Shown here piece after piece: positions 11,847 to 21,985 of a stretch of 64,000 bases of DNA. This DNA is from Toxorhynchites rutilus septentrionalis (lineage: Eukaryota > Arthropoda > Insecta > Diptera > Culicidae). How positions within the stretch are numbered: position 1 is the first letter of the stretch; the number at the start of each line of letters is the position of its first letter. The notes beneath the pieces are model-generated. The model was not told the origin of the DNA. It saw only the letters and a list, made by a program, of their open reading frames with translations, and made no database searches. The position numbers and the translations under genes were made by a program. Location: the NCBI RefSeq assembly GCF_029784135.1, contig NC_073746.1, positions 229,475,882 through 229,539,881 on the forward strand, written 5' to 3'.

Positions 11847-12850
11847 GTTTATTTATTTATTTATTTTGGCTTAACGTATTTTACAACATGGCCTAATTCA
11901 CTATTTTTCTTCAATTAACTCGGTTCTTGGCTATTCTTCTCCAATTCCGTGGGCACCCCGTGCTCACCATGTTTAACCACCTTGCTCGTTACGCTCCTAG
12001 TCGTCTCGTACCAGCCGGTTTCCCCATGAACACAATTTTTGCAGGATAGTTGTCCGACATTCTTGCAACATGTCCTGCCCTGTGTATCCTTCAAGCTTTG
12101 ATCACTTTCTAGATGCTGGGTTCGCCAGTGTGTTGCGTGAGCTCGTGGTTCATCCTTCGCCTCCATACGCCCTCCTCCCGTACACCGCCGAAGATGGTTC
12201 TTAACACTCGTCGTTCAAAGACTCCAAGTGCTCGTCCTCTTCGAGTATTGTCCAAGTTTCGTGCCCTTAGAGGACAACCGGTCTTATGAGCGTTTTGTAC
12301 AGGGAACATTTCGTACGATTGCTAAGTCTGTTAGACCTTAAGTGTTTGTGGAGTCCATAGTAGGTACGATTCTCATTGATAATGCGTCTCTGGATCTCGC
12401 GGCTGGTATCATTGTCAGACGTTACCATTGAGCCAAGCTAGACAAATTCGTCCACTACTTCGAACTCATCACCGTCGATCATTACACTACCACCTAATTG
12501 GGTCCTGTCGTGCTTGGATCCGGAAGCCAGTATTTATTTGGTTTTAGACGCATTGATTTTCAGTCCAATTCTCTCTGCTTCGTGCTTAAGTCTGGTGTAA
12601 TGTTCAGCTACCGTCTCGAATGTTCTGCCGACAATGACAATGTCACGCAAGTTAAACGCCGTTCGTCTCACAACACTCTCTAGCGCAATGTTGAACAGCA
12701 AACGATAGAGACCATCACCTTGTCGAAACACCCTGCGGGACTCTAATGAATCTGATAATCCGCCCGATATTCGCACACAGCACTGTATTCCATCCATCGC
12801 AGTCTTAACCAGTCTCGTCAGTTTCACGGGGAAGCCGTTTTCGTCAATGA
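11847..12850 (-). pseudogene. fossil RTE-like (JAM1-type) non-LTR reverse transcriptase, 3' part
   Basis: Minus-strand translation at 12830-12534 gives LVKTAMDGIQCCVRISGGLS, RQGDGLYRLLFNIALE and AEHYTRLKHEAERIGLKINA, the palm/thumb pattern of RTE-clade ORF2 proteins. The FADD catalytic stretch expected between them is eroded. Farther 3' (12250-12110), VFERRVLRTIFGGVREEGVW and RRRMNHEL match the RTE C-terminus. The 3' end carries a TTTATTTATTTATTTATTTT microsatellite (about 11848-11867), normal for RTE tails. 5'-truncated, many stops; clearly dead. Clade call is from motif memory, not a search. Confidence 0.75.
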
Positions 12851-13013
12851 TTCTCCATAGCTCTTTTCGTGTTATTGAATGATTTGTGAATTGTGTAATC
12901 TGTCCTCATTATTAAAATGTGAGAAGCTGCACTGTGAGAACTACTGTGCAATTACGATCCTGAATGTGGCTCCCAGAAAACTATTTCCCGAAGGAATAAT
13001 CGACAAATACAAA

Positions 13014-13520
13014 TATTGGGTTGGGGAATAAGTTCATAGCGTAGCTTTTATTTAAACAAAGAACAATAATTATATCAATAAGTTAATGAATTATATATTC
13101 GCCGCAGTTATTTTTTTCCGCCAATTCACGACTGGTTTGGCGACCGTTCTCCTTCAAGAGTGATTTGGGACATTCTTCATCGAAGTCGCCATTTTTGAAC
13201 TTTTCAAATCATTTCCGTGCTTCTCCATACTTCTCCATACACGTCGCAAAGGTCCCGGGCTGCTTCGGCAGCTTTTTGAACTCTATGAAAAGCAAAGAAG
13301 AGCAGGTGTCGAAAATGTTGATTTTTACCTCCTGGGTATTCAATTTCTAAGCCTCAAAACTATTAAAAAATTAAATAACTCAAAAATTCAATTAACATAA
13401 TATAGTTTTGTAGAGTAGAAAGAGTTCTATTGAATGAATACTTATCTTTTTCCAAACAGCGAACAAATTTCAAAATAAAAGGAATATAAAAACGTTATGA
13501 ACTTATTCCCCAACCCAATA
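13014..13520. mobile_element. mariner deletion derivative (TIR TTGGGTTGGGG, TA duplication)
   Basis: The ends are TTGGGTTGGGGAATAAGTTC and its complement GAACTTATTCCCCAACCCAA, each flanked by TA (13014-13015, 13519-13520), giving an element of about 0.5 kb. Minus-strand sequence near 13095-13225 retains scraps of a mariner N-terminal region (FKNGDFDEECPKS, RRTVAKPV). The catalytic core is gone, so it could only have moved by borrowing a transposase. Confidence 0.8.
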
Positions 13521-13673
13521 ATTCACGAAAATATTCCGTATGTAAAGTATTTGTTCCGTTTGGTAACTGAAAGAAGGAACAAGAAACAAGATTCCTACGG
13601 GTCAAATAAAATGAAAATGATTGCGAAAACATCATTTAATTCTTTCACATGAAAACAACAAGAGGTGAGTTAT

Positions 13674-13810
13674 ATATGTCACACCTAACAAACCGGGGAT
13701 TCGGGTTGGATTCCCGTTCTGGACGAGGGGATTTGTCGTCAAAAAAAAATCATTCGACTTCCACTTTGGTCACGCGTATTCTAGAGCTTGTCACTCAGAA
13801 TTAACTGGTT
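13674..13810 (+). mobile_element. truncated Feilai-like tRNA-derived SINE
   Basis: Carries the B-box-like GATTCGGGTTGGATTCCCGT and the SINE body block GGTCACGCGTATTCTAGAGC followed by TTGTCACTCAGAAT, as in the full copies at 21.4 and 28.7 kb. The A-box part and the GAA tail are missing. Confidence 0.75.
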
Positions 13811-14439
13811 GGCGGACCTGAAAACGTATCGATGGATGGCTTTGTAGAAGACACTGAAGTTAGTCAATGCGTGATTAATTCTCGTTCTTGTGATAACAAT
13901 AAATTAGGTTTGTGTCCTTATTGCCAGTATGTATCTCTTCTTCTAGTCATTTATTGTCGTCACAGATGATTTTATTTTTGTTCCACCACTACCATTATAT
14001 CTTTCTAAACGTATGAAATCAACAGCACAAACTCTCTGCACTTAATGGTATGAAATCAACGATGTAGAGAACCCATGTGAGCTTCTGCCACAATCTACTC
14101 AAAGCTTTCGTAAACATTCAACATTAGCACTGTTACTTTCATGAAACAAGGCGGTTTCTTTGATATGATGGAATATTCTCTAGCCCATATAAAAATTCGT
14201 ATTCTCCGCTGTCGAATTCAAAGCCATAGGCCTTTTTCCTACCCAATAGGTATCGAATTATAACTACTTCGTTCTTCGTTAGAGGCTCCGTTCAGAACGG
14301 TAGCAAAAAAAAAACGGGATTGGAAGAAGAATAGCATAGTGCTTTGGCGAGCGAGCAAGAACATTCTCCAGTCATTGCACAATCATAACATAACAATAAT
14401 GATTTCCGAGCAGGCACCCGTTTATATCTAGATTTGCGT
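13811..14439. other. unassigned non-coding stretch
   Basis: No gene or element boundary recognised. Confidence 0.4.
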
Positions 14440-14700
14440 GATTTCAATAGCCTGTTTTCAAAGCAATTTTCAAGGTAATGAAACTAGTTTTCGGGTCAAT
14501 AAGTAAAAATTATATAGCCCTTAGACATTTTATCCTTGGAAAGAGGTGATTATCATACCACTTCGTTTAACCGGCAGGAGTTATTAACGCTTAAAACGTT
14601 GCATCTCCAACGTAACGCTCTCGTTTCCGAAACCTTGAACTTACATCCCCGTGCAGAAATGAAGAACGTAGTCCTACGTCAAAACACACTGGTCGGTATT
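14440..14700 (+). repeat. dispersed repeat A, copy 3
   Basis: Best preserved of the three copies: GTGATTTCAATAGCCTG, GGGTCAATAAGTAAAAATT, AACGTTGCATCTCCAACG and CTTACATCCCCGTGCAGAAA followed by ACGTAGTCCTACGTC. The ORF across it (14536-14751) shows no known motif and is probably fortuitous. Confidence 0.6.
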
Positions 14701-14887
14701 CTGCGCCGTAAATCGGACATCAATAACAATCGTTTCGTGCAAATCCAGTAACGGAATATCATCCATTCTTTCCCTTTTGTATCGCTGTGTGATAAGCGTT
14801 AGGAATGAATGATGTCTGCTCTCTAGCTGGTTTGAGACTATGATTTCAAATCGCGAATGGTTTATTTATACCGAATAAGTTGGAGAA

Positions 14888-14975
14888 GGTGCTCCCGTGG
14901 CCGAGTGGTTAGCGTCATGTCGGAGATTCGGGTTCGATTCCCGTTCTGGTTGGGGTAATTTTTCGTAAAAAAAAT
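14888..14975 (+). mobile_element. Feilai-like SINE head (tRNA-derived promoter only)
   Basis: GCTCCCGTGGCCGAGTGG (A-box region) and GGTTCGATTCCCGTTCTGG (B box) are nearly perfect, but homology stops soon after TTTTTCGTAAAA. It is followed by two direct copies of CGCAGAAGGCGTTCTGGAAA (about 14993-15033). Confidence 0.75.
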
Positions 14976-15203
14976 TTTGAGAATCACTTTTCGCAGAAGG
15001 CGTTCTGGAAATCGCAGAAGGCGTTCTGGAAATTGGACATGTCGTCGTTGACGAAGAAAAGGCAATTTTCCAATCCTGTCATTCTTCGTTCGATAATAGG
15101 TCCAACGCTTCATTGACTAATCTGTTGAGAACTGAATTGTTTTGTCACTGCGAGAATTTAATTTCACAGCGTACCGTCTTACCCATAGTTGGGTGTTCGT
15201 TTT

Positions 15204-15803
15204 ATGTTTCCCACAATCGATATCGAAGCTTACAACAAAGTCAATTTGTGCTCGAAGTTTCTGATTAAACGACATAAAATAAAACTTATTCCACTGCCGG
15301 GAGAATATACCGAGAATAAGGAGCGGAAAAAACTTACAATCCAGGGTATCGATCGAATCGTCGGAATCCTTGAGAATGTTTTGTCCTGTTTTCGGGAGGC
15401 ATTCGATAGCACAACGATGACCGTGAATAAAATACGAAATCTATCATATTCGAATGGCGGACTGGGCCTCTTCACGGTTATTACGCCACTAACATTGTAC
15501 TCTTCATCACTCTTGAAAAAAAATACAGCTTTGAAGAACGATGTACATATTATTCACTCTCCTCCTCCGCAGAGAATCATCACAGACAGAGTTCGTTTCC
15601 ACAAAGCAGAGCACATTGAAAGAGGTGTCAGTCTCTTTTCGCGCCTCGGTTTGCCCGCAAAAACCCCAACCAACGGCCCGAAGCGAACAAATTTGCGTCG
15701 TAAATGTACATTCCTGGAATCTGTTGTCCTTCAGCAAAGCTCCCTGGAGACGAAACAAAGCCGTCGCGAATCCTTCGAATCTTTGCTCGGGATTTCGCTG
15801 TGA
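15204..15803 (+). CDS. unrecognised 199-codon ORF, doubtful gene
   Basis: This is the longest open frame outside the recognised elements. The predicted protein is basic, has no signal peptide or membrane segment that I can see, and matches no family I know. The region from about 15600 to 15960 is more GC-rich than its surroundings and other frames on both strands are open there too, which suggests base composition rather than selection keeps it open. There is no clear Kozak context, intron or poly(A) signal. Treat as a candidate only. Confidence 0.15.
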   Translation: MFPTIDIEAYNKVNLCSKFLIKRHKIKLIPLPGEYTENKERKKLTIQGIDRIVGILENVLSCFREAFDSTTMTVNKIRNLSYSNGGLGLFTVITPLTLYSSSLLKKNTALKNDVHIIHSPPPQRIITDRVRFHKAEHIERGVSLFSRLGLPAKTPTNGPKRTNLRRKCTFLESVVLQQSSLETKQSRRESFESLLGISL

Positions 15804-15959
15804 GCGATTTTGTTATACGGCACGGACGAAGAGGATTTGCTTGCTGAGGAGAGATCCGAAGGGATCTGGAGGAAATTCCATTTCATGCTGTTGTCGTTGC
15901 TGTCATCGGCCGGAACGCGTGGTTTCATCAATGTGTGTTTTCAGCCGGGCGCGTTAGGA

Positions 15960-16867
15960 ATGCAAACCAGACTTATATATATCTGTAATATAAATATTGT
16001 GGTTGTAATATAAATATAGTTATTTAACCATTTACACACATCACATTATAGTATTTTACGTGCCTCCGCCTGATTTTGTTTTCCCGAGAATTGAGTTCTA
16101 AAACCATGAATTTACAGGGCATTGTGATGCGACAGGTTATTTCACCACCGACAAGCAGAATAGCATCTTCACTCCTCCGTCGGTGGCAGCAAAAAAGTGT
16201 GAAATGGACCCATAAAACTCAAACAGACGCAAAATGAGTTTCGTTCGTTACGTCGTCTGCTGAAAAGGTTTGTTTTTTTTCCTCCATCCTGAAGCTCGAA
16301 AGGTTCTTTGTTGTGGAAGCTGAGCAAAAAAAAGGGTTGACCTTAGCTCGGTTTGACCCATCTCAGGCTTTCCACCGAGTTCGCGGATCGGTCAGGATCA
16401 TGAAAAACGACAAATAAAAAGCTGATGGTGTTTGTGCGCGCCCTATGTCAAATTTAAATGAACATCCGTTCCCATCAACTTGTCGCTGGTTATCCTTACG
16501 CCTCCAATTGGTGGCTTTTTATTTGCCATTCCGCGCGTTTGTTACGAGAGGATTGTAATAAAATTACACGTAGTCTCAGTGTTTAATTTGGAAGGTGCAA
16601 ACGTAAACGGAATCGGTAATATATGTGCAGGGAATGAAAAATATTCTTCATTTGTGCCGTTTTCCAAGGAAAATATTACGTGTATTTCATTTGATGTAAA
16701 TTTTTGAAACTATTTGTTTGAACTGACGATACATTCCCAAATTTGTCGTCCTCAACAATTTTTCGTCAACTAAAGCTATTCCGTCTCATTTCTGGCTATA
16801 AGGGCCTGGCTGGGTAAAGAAATAAAAAGTGCAACCAAACCAAATCACCAGCTCTATGGAAAATATT
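15960..16867. other. unassigned non-coding stretch
   Basis: No gene is supported. A short TATA-rich piece (ATATATATCTGTAATATAAA near 15977) is followed by repeated TAATATAAATAT. Confidence 0.4.
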
Positions 16868-18800
16868 GTATAGGGCAAATCAGCCACTCCATGCCAAACC
16901 GATATAGCGGTTCTCAGATTTCCACGAAAAGTGGTAGTTTTGTTCTTTATCGCGAAATATTAGACCCGTATTTTTCTATTTTTTCATTAAGGTGACCATT
17001 TTCATTTTAGGGTGGTCCGAAAAATGATTTTTTCCACTTTTTCACGAAAATTACATTTTTCAAAAATTCATAACTTGTGAACCACTGAACCGATTTAGAT
17101 GATCGATATATCTAATTGAAACCAATAAGCAATAAGCTTTCATAAAAAATATTGAAGCGAAAAAATGGATTTTATTTTCGTAATTATTGATTGTAGTCGT
17201 TTTTTATTGTTTTCATAGCTTTGGACTAGAGGGCGCTATATTTTTATATATTTTTCTTGAAAGCTAAGGATTTTTTACATAACATTTCTTGATATCAGAA
17301 ATGCTATTTTTCTCGTTTTCGAGATATGATTTTTTAAAATTATCCAGTGGTCCGAAAAATTATTTTTTCCCTTTTATCCAAAAATGACTTTTTGTAAAAA
17401 TTTATAACATTTGAACTACTGAACCGACATATTAAATTGAAGCCAATACGCTAATCTGCTTTGAAAAAATATCACACTTGCGGTAAGATTGGATTCTAGT
17501 CGCATAGTTCTAATCTAGTCACATAGGAATATTGAACGAAGATGTAAACATGTTAAATTTGCAAAATAATAACTCAAAAACGAAAAATAACACCTCTTTG
17601 ATTCTCGGATATATTATGTAAAAATACCTCAGCTTTTCAGAAAAATATAAAACGGTATAGCGCCCACTATCTTTAACCGAGAAAACTATGAAAAAACTCG
17701 AAACAAAATCGAAAGTCCAAATTTTCCGAAAACATAATATTTTTTCAAAAAAAAACTCATAAGCTTCAATATGATATATCGATCATCTGAATTGGTCCAG
17801 TAACAGTTTGGCTGAAAAGTTCAAAAAGTTGACGTCTAGATGGCGTCTCTTGCAAAAATCCACTTGACTATCACAAAGCACCATCTCTCAATGGATACGT
17901 GTCAAAATTTGACAGCAATCGGTCGATTGGTTCGTGAGTTACAGCATTGAGAGTGAAGCAACTTTTGTTATTGTGAAAAAAATTAAAAAAAATCATTCAA
18001 TGAAAACGATGGTAAAATTGCATGAATTGGGCTTCGAATTGCTTCCGCATCCACCGTATTCTCCAGATCTAGCCCCCAGTAACTATTTTCTGTTTGCAGA
18101 CCTGAAGAGAATGCTCGCTGGCAAGAAATTAAAGACCGATGATGAAGTGATTACCGAAACTGAGGCCTATTTTGGAAAAACCGAAAGAGTACTATGAAGG
18201 CAATTATGTTGATTAATAAAATAAATTGAATTTTTCAAAATAAAAATAGTTTTACTGTGTTTCCATATAAACTTCTCAGCCGAACTGTTAGTTCAAAGGT
18301 AAAGAATTCTTATAGTGGGAAAAAAGAAGGAAATTTTTTTTTTCGAACCATCGGTTAACTTTGAAAAATTATATCTCAAAAACAAAAACAAAATAGCATC
18401 TTTGATATCGAAATATGTTATATAAAAATATAAAAATATATAGCGCCCTGTAGTCCAAAGGCATTAAAACAATAAAAAAACGACTACAATAAAAAATTAC
18501 AAAAATAAAATCCATTTTTTTGCAAGTTCAATATTTTTTATGAAAGCTTATTGGTTTCAATTAGATACATCGATCATCTAAATCGATTCAGTAGTTCAAA
18601 AGATATGAATTTTTGAAAAAAGTCATTTTTGGGAAATAGTGAAAAAAATTGATTTTTCGGACTTCCCTAAAATGAAAATGGGCACCCTAATAAAAAAAAT
18701 AAAAAAATACGTTTCTAACGTTTTGCAATAAAGAACAAAATTACCACTTTTGACGAAAATCTGAGATTCACTATATCGATTTGGCATGGAATGGCTTTTA
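16868..18800. repeat. long fold-back element, copy 1
   Basis: The left arm (16868 to about 17590) and right arm (to about 18800, reading the complement) align over most of their length with small gaps. Arm landmarks are GGTGGTCCGAAAAATGATTT / its complement near 18650; CGATTTAGATGATCGATATA / TACATCGATCATCTAAATCG; and CTAGAGGGCGCTATATTTTT / ATATATAGCGCCCTGTAGTC. Leaving out the mariner derivative inserted at 17801-18290, the palindrome is about 1.45 kb with little or no unique centre. There is no ORF. The second copy at 62.9-64 kb and the fragment at 8.9 kb show it is a dispersed family. Class unknown: fold-back or long-TIR non-autonomous element. Confidence 0.75.
17801..18290 (+). mobile_element. 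mariner deletion derivative inside the fold-back element
   Basis: TIRs ACAGTTTGGCTGAAAAGTT and AACTTCTCAGCCGAACTGT (two mismatches) are flanked by TA, the mariner target duplication. The 264-bp open stretch (17934-18197) keeps only the C-terminal part of the transposase: LHELGFELLPHPPYSPDLAP then SNYFLFADLKRMLAGKKL and VITETEAYFGKTE, where YSPDLAP precedes the third catalytic residue of DD34D mariners. Everything before it, including the DNA-binding domain and first two acidic residues, has been deleted. Non-autonomous and younger than the fold-back host. Confidence 0.88.
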
Positions 18801-18824
18801 AAACATGTCGAAATTTTGAATTTA

Positions 18825-19045
18825 TTTGGGTGGTTAGAGTTTCTGTACTGCTCAAATTTGTATTTAAATGCGTTCCTACGCCTTTTATACATATGTGTGC
18901 TGTTTTTAGAATCTAGGAGTGTTGCGGGTTACTTTTTTTCCTATTTCCATATTTTGATTTATTTTTTTAGAATTTTGAAACCCAGCATTGGTCTGATTTA
19001 TATTTAAATGTGTTCGTATGTGTTTTTTTATATTTGTGATTTGGG
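18825..19045 (+). repeat. dispersed repeat C, copy 1
   Basis: Aligns with the complement of about 28040-28265: CTGTACTGCTCAAATTTGTA, TTTAAATGCGTTCC, TCTAGGAGTGTTGCG, TTTAGAATTTTGAAACCCAG and TTTAAATGTGTTCGTATGTG. No coding capacity. Confidence 0.65.
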
Positions 19046-19114
19046 GACTCATTTTATACAGTCTCTAGTTATATGATATTTAATTTATTTGTTCACAAAC
19101 TACAGGTGTTTAAG

Positions 19115-19485
19115 TGTCGTTACCTGAGCATTCGTATAGAAAATGGGAAAAGAGGTATATCGTATTTTGATCAAACATTGTTTTTGATGGGGAAACTCCT
19201 GAACAATCAATGCAGTGGTTGACGAAATGTTATTCCATTTCTGCTCCTTCGAGAACAACGGTGAATTCAAAATGGGCTGTATAAGCACCGCAGATGCACC
19301 TCGCTCTGGAAAGCCAAAAGAGGCTATGAGTCCAGAAATCGTAAAACAAGTGCATCGATTCGTTTTCGACGATCGTAAAGTGAAATTACGCGAGTCAGCA
19401 GACTCCGTAAACATTTCAATAGAACGGGTGCGATACATTTAGCACGACATTTTGGACATGAAAAAGGTATCCGCGCGGGTTGTAT
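19115..19485 (+). pseudogene. mariner transposase N-terminal fragment
   Basis: Frames joined by a few shifts give KMGKEVYRILIKHCFFDGET, WLTKCYSISAPSRTTVNSKW, DAPRSGKPKEAMSPEIVKQV and FDDRKVKLRESADSVNISIE, ending DILDMKKVSAR. This is the mariner paired-like DNA-binding region up to the linker. The catalytic DDD domain does not follow; the CCCGAATG palindromic element starts within a few bases of the break near 19485, so that element probably inserted here or rearranged the locus. Stops confirm it is dead. Confidence 0.82.
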
Positions 19486-19620
19486 CCCATTCACCCGAAA
19501 CACGTTTACCCGAAACTAATTTATCCGAATGTAACACATACCCGAATGACATTCACCCAAATACAACAAATACTCGAATGCAACATATGGACATTTACCC
19601 GAATACAACAAATACCCGCA

Positions 19621-20922
19621 TAAAGGGTGTGTCACATCAAATTGCATCACGGAAAAAACGCTGTAGAAATTCGCCCAGTAGACCGATCCTTGTGAAAATT
19701 TTAGACAGTAAAATAAAAACTATTAAACAACTTTTGGCATTTTCTTTTTATTCATACTTCGAGCCCAAGCCCGTATGCTCGTACCTTCCTCTTTACCCCG
19801 TCCATAAGGTTCTGTACAACGTCAGGTTGTAGTTTTTTTTTAACAGAAATCCATTTTCTCTTGAAGTCCGCCTCCGATTTGACAACTTTTGGGTTCTTCC
19901 GGAGGGCCTGCTTCATAATCGCCCAATATTTCTCTATTGGGCGAAGCTCCGGCGCGTTGGGCGGGTTCATTTCCTTTGGCACGAAGGTGACCCCGTTGAC
20001 TTCGTACCACTCCAACACGTCCTTTGAATAGTGGCACGAAGCGAGATCCGGCCAGAAGATGGTCGGGCCCTCGTGCTGCTTCAATAGTGGTAGTAAGCGT
20101 TCTGTAGGCACTCCTGCCCGTAAACCTGCCCGTTTACCGTGCCGGTCATCACGAAGGGGGCGCTCCGCTTTCCGCAAGAGCAGATCGCTTGCCACACCAT
20201 GTACTTTTTGGCAAACTTGGATAGTTTCTGTATGCGAATCTCCTCCGGAACGCTGAATTTGTCCTCTGCAGAGAAGAACAACAGGCCCGGCAGCTGACGA
20301 AAGTCCGCTTTGACGTAGGTTTCGTCGTCCATTACCAGGCAATGCGGCTTCGTCAGCATTTCGGTGTACAGCTTCCGGGCTCGCGTCTTCCCCACCATGT
20401 TTTGCCTTTCGTCACGGTTAGGAGCCTTCTGAACCTTGTATGTACGCAGGCCCTCCCGCTGCTTGGTCCTCTGGACGAATGAACTTAACAAATTCAGCTT
20501 ATTGGCGACATCCCGGACCGAACTTCTCGGATCACGTCTAAACTGCAGAACTACGCGCTTGTGATCTTTTTCACTGACGGAGCATCCATTTTTGCCGTTC
20601 CTCACCTTCCGGTCGATGGTTAGGTTCTCGAAGTATCGTTTTAGTACTCTGCTGACCGTGGATTGGACGATTCCCAGCATCTTACCGATGTCCCGATGTG
20701 ACAACTCCGGATTCTCGAAATGAGTGCACAGGATTAATTCACGACGCTCTTTTTCGTTCGACGACATTTTTCCAAATTTACGAAAAATTGACAGTGAAGC
20801 ATGGCCAACGTGATCTATACACTCTTATCTGACTTTAAAGCGAAAGCTGAAGATATAATTCCTAAAAATTAAATTTCTACAGCGTTTTTTCCGTGATGCA
20901 ATTTGATGTGACACACCCTTTA
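19621..20922 (-). mobile_element. ITmDD37E (Tc1-mariner superfamily) transposon, copy 1
   Basis: Perfect TIRs of about 49 bp begin AAGGGTGTGTCACATCAAAT and end with the complement; TA flanks both sides (19621-19622, 20921-20922). It lies inside the left array of the CCCGAATG element. The 1.3-kb length and single transposase gene fit the mosquito DD37E family. The TIRs match those of copy 2 (25334-26624), indicating recent activity of the family. Confidence 0.93.
19752..20767 (-). pseudogene. DD37E transposase, copy 1, one frameshift
   Basis: The ATG at 20767 opens a frame of 228 codons with an N-terminal helix-turn-helix (LSHRDIGKMLGIVQSTVSRV, about residues 23-42) and the first catalytic Asp in LVMDDETYV. 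Near 20096-20098 one base is missing relative to copy 2, so the first frame ends in a spurious tail, and the C-terminal half continues in another frame to 19752. That half has the second Asp in IFWPDLASCHYS and the Glu in RPIEKYWAIM; I count 37 residues between them, the defining DD37E spacing. The enzyme would cut and paste the element at TA sites. As it stands the gene is broken by this single indel; I saw no in-frame stop elsewhere. Confidence 0.92.
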
Positions 20923-21396
20923 TATCAAATACCCGAATGTGACATTTACCCGAATGCTACATTTACCTGAATGGAATGTTTACCTGAATCAGATTGCGAG
21001 TTTCGTCGAATCTCCTGTTAATAAATATGATTAAATCAAAACAACATGAAAAAGCAACAAAAATACGAAGTGAAATAAGAAATTGTAATGAGGAAATTTT
21101 AAAATGATTTTGAAGACTTCGCGGTGTAATTTTTAAAAATTTGTATAGGCACAATTGACATACCGTCTTCTTTCCTTTCCGTGTTGATCTTTAAGGCACT
21201 GAGATCATAAAAAACGAGCATGGGTTATGGATTAATTCGAAAATTAAGCAGGTAATTTTAACATAAAAATATAAGCATAAATGCTATGACAATGTGCAAA
21301 GAATTGATGAAAACATATTTAACACCGCAGCGCAATGTTTATCATAAATTTATTAATTCGTGATGAAATTTATTCTGAGGGCTATGTAATGGGGGC

Positions 21397-21670
21397 AGTG
21401 CACCCGTGGCCGAGTGGTTAGCGTCTCACATTATCATGCCGGGTGTTCGGGTCCGAATCACGTCCTGGCCGGGGGATTTTTCGTCAAAGAAATTTCCTTC
21501 GACTTGCACTGTGGTCACGCGTATTCTAGAGCTTGCCCCTCGGAATATATTCAAGGCGTGTTATTTGGCTTAAGAAATCTCAACTAAGTATTAATAAATG
21601 ACGCTAGTTAATGCATACGTTGAGACGGCAAAAGTTCCATAGGGAACGTTAACGCCATTCAAGAAGAAGA
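21397..21670 (+). mobile_element. full-length Feilai-like SINE with target-site duplication
   Basis: tRNA-like head (CCCGTGGCCGAGTGGTTAGC A box; TTCGGGTCCGAATCACGTCC degraded B box), body with GTGGTCACGCGTATTCTAGA, and a GAAGAAGAA tail. The 13-bp direct repeat ATGTAATGGGGGC flanks it at 21384-21396 and 21671-21683, the mark of L1/CR1-type retroposition. It interrupts the left inner arm of the CCCGAATG palindrome. Transcribed by RNA polymerase III if active; non-coding. Confidence 0.9.
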
Positions 21671-21683
21671 ATGTAATGGGGGC

Positions 21684-21985
21684 GAGGTCCCCATTTAACG
21701 AGGATAAGGAACCGAGGCGGCACCAAGCCGCCGCGGTGACGCAATCCGAGTCGGCCGCCGACCCGCCGTCGGAAGCGGCGGCCTCTCGCAAGCAAACCTG
21801 TGTTCCATCGATTGCCCGGTTTGCTTGAAACATAGGAAACGATCCTTTAGTTAGGTCCGACCGAGCGTTAGCGGGATTCTGCGGACGGCATACGTTTACC
21901 TGGTACATTACGGTCGACGGCTCAGATTGCATCACCTTGTCGGCTTGAGGCCACCTCAGTTTCTCATCCTCGTTAGATGGGAATT
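21684..21985. other. GC-rich island inside the palindromic element
   Basis: About 300 bp are much richer in G+C than the AT-rich arms on either side (for example GGCGGCACCAAGCCGCCGCG near 21717). A minus-strand frame stays open across it: an ATG near 21995 starts MGEEFPSNEDEKLRWPQADK and runs past the island to 21591. It matches no family I recognise. Its ends are partly complementary (GAGGATAAGGAACCGAGGCG versus the complement of CCACCTCAGTTTCTCATCCT). It may be a captured coding fragment or simply the element's core. Confidence 0.4.

Noticed and set aside
15541..15957. 138-codon ORF as a gene
   Set aside because: It overlaps the 199-codon ORF and a minus-strand frame, has no motif, and includes Cys/Arg-rich low-quality sequence.
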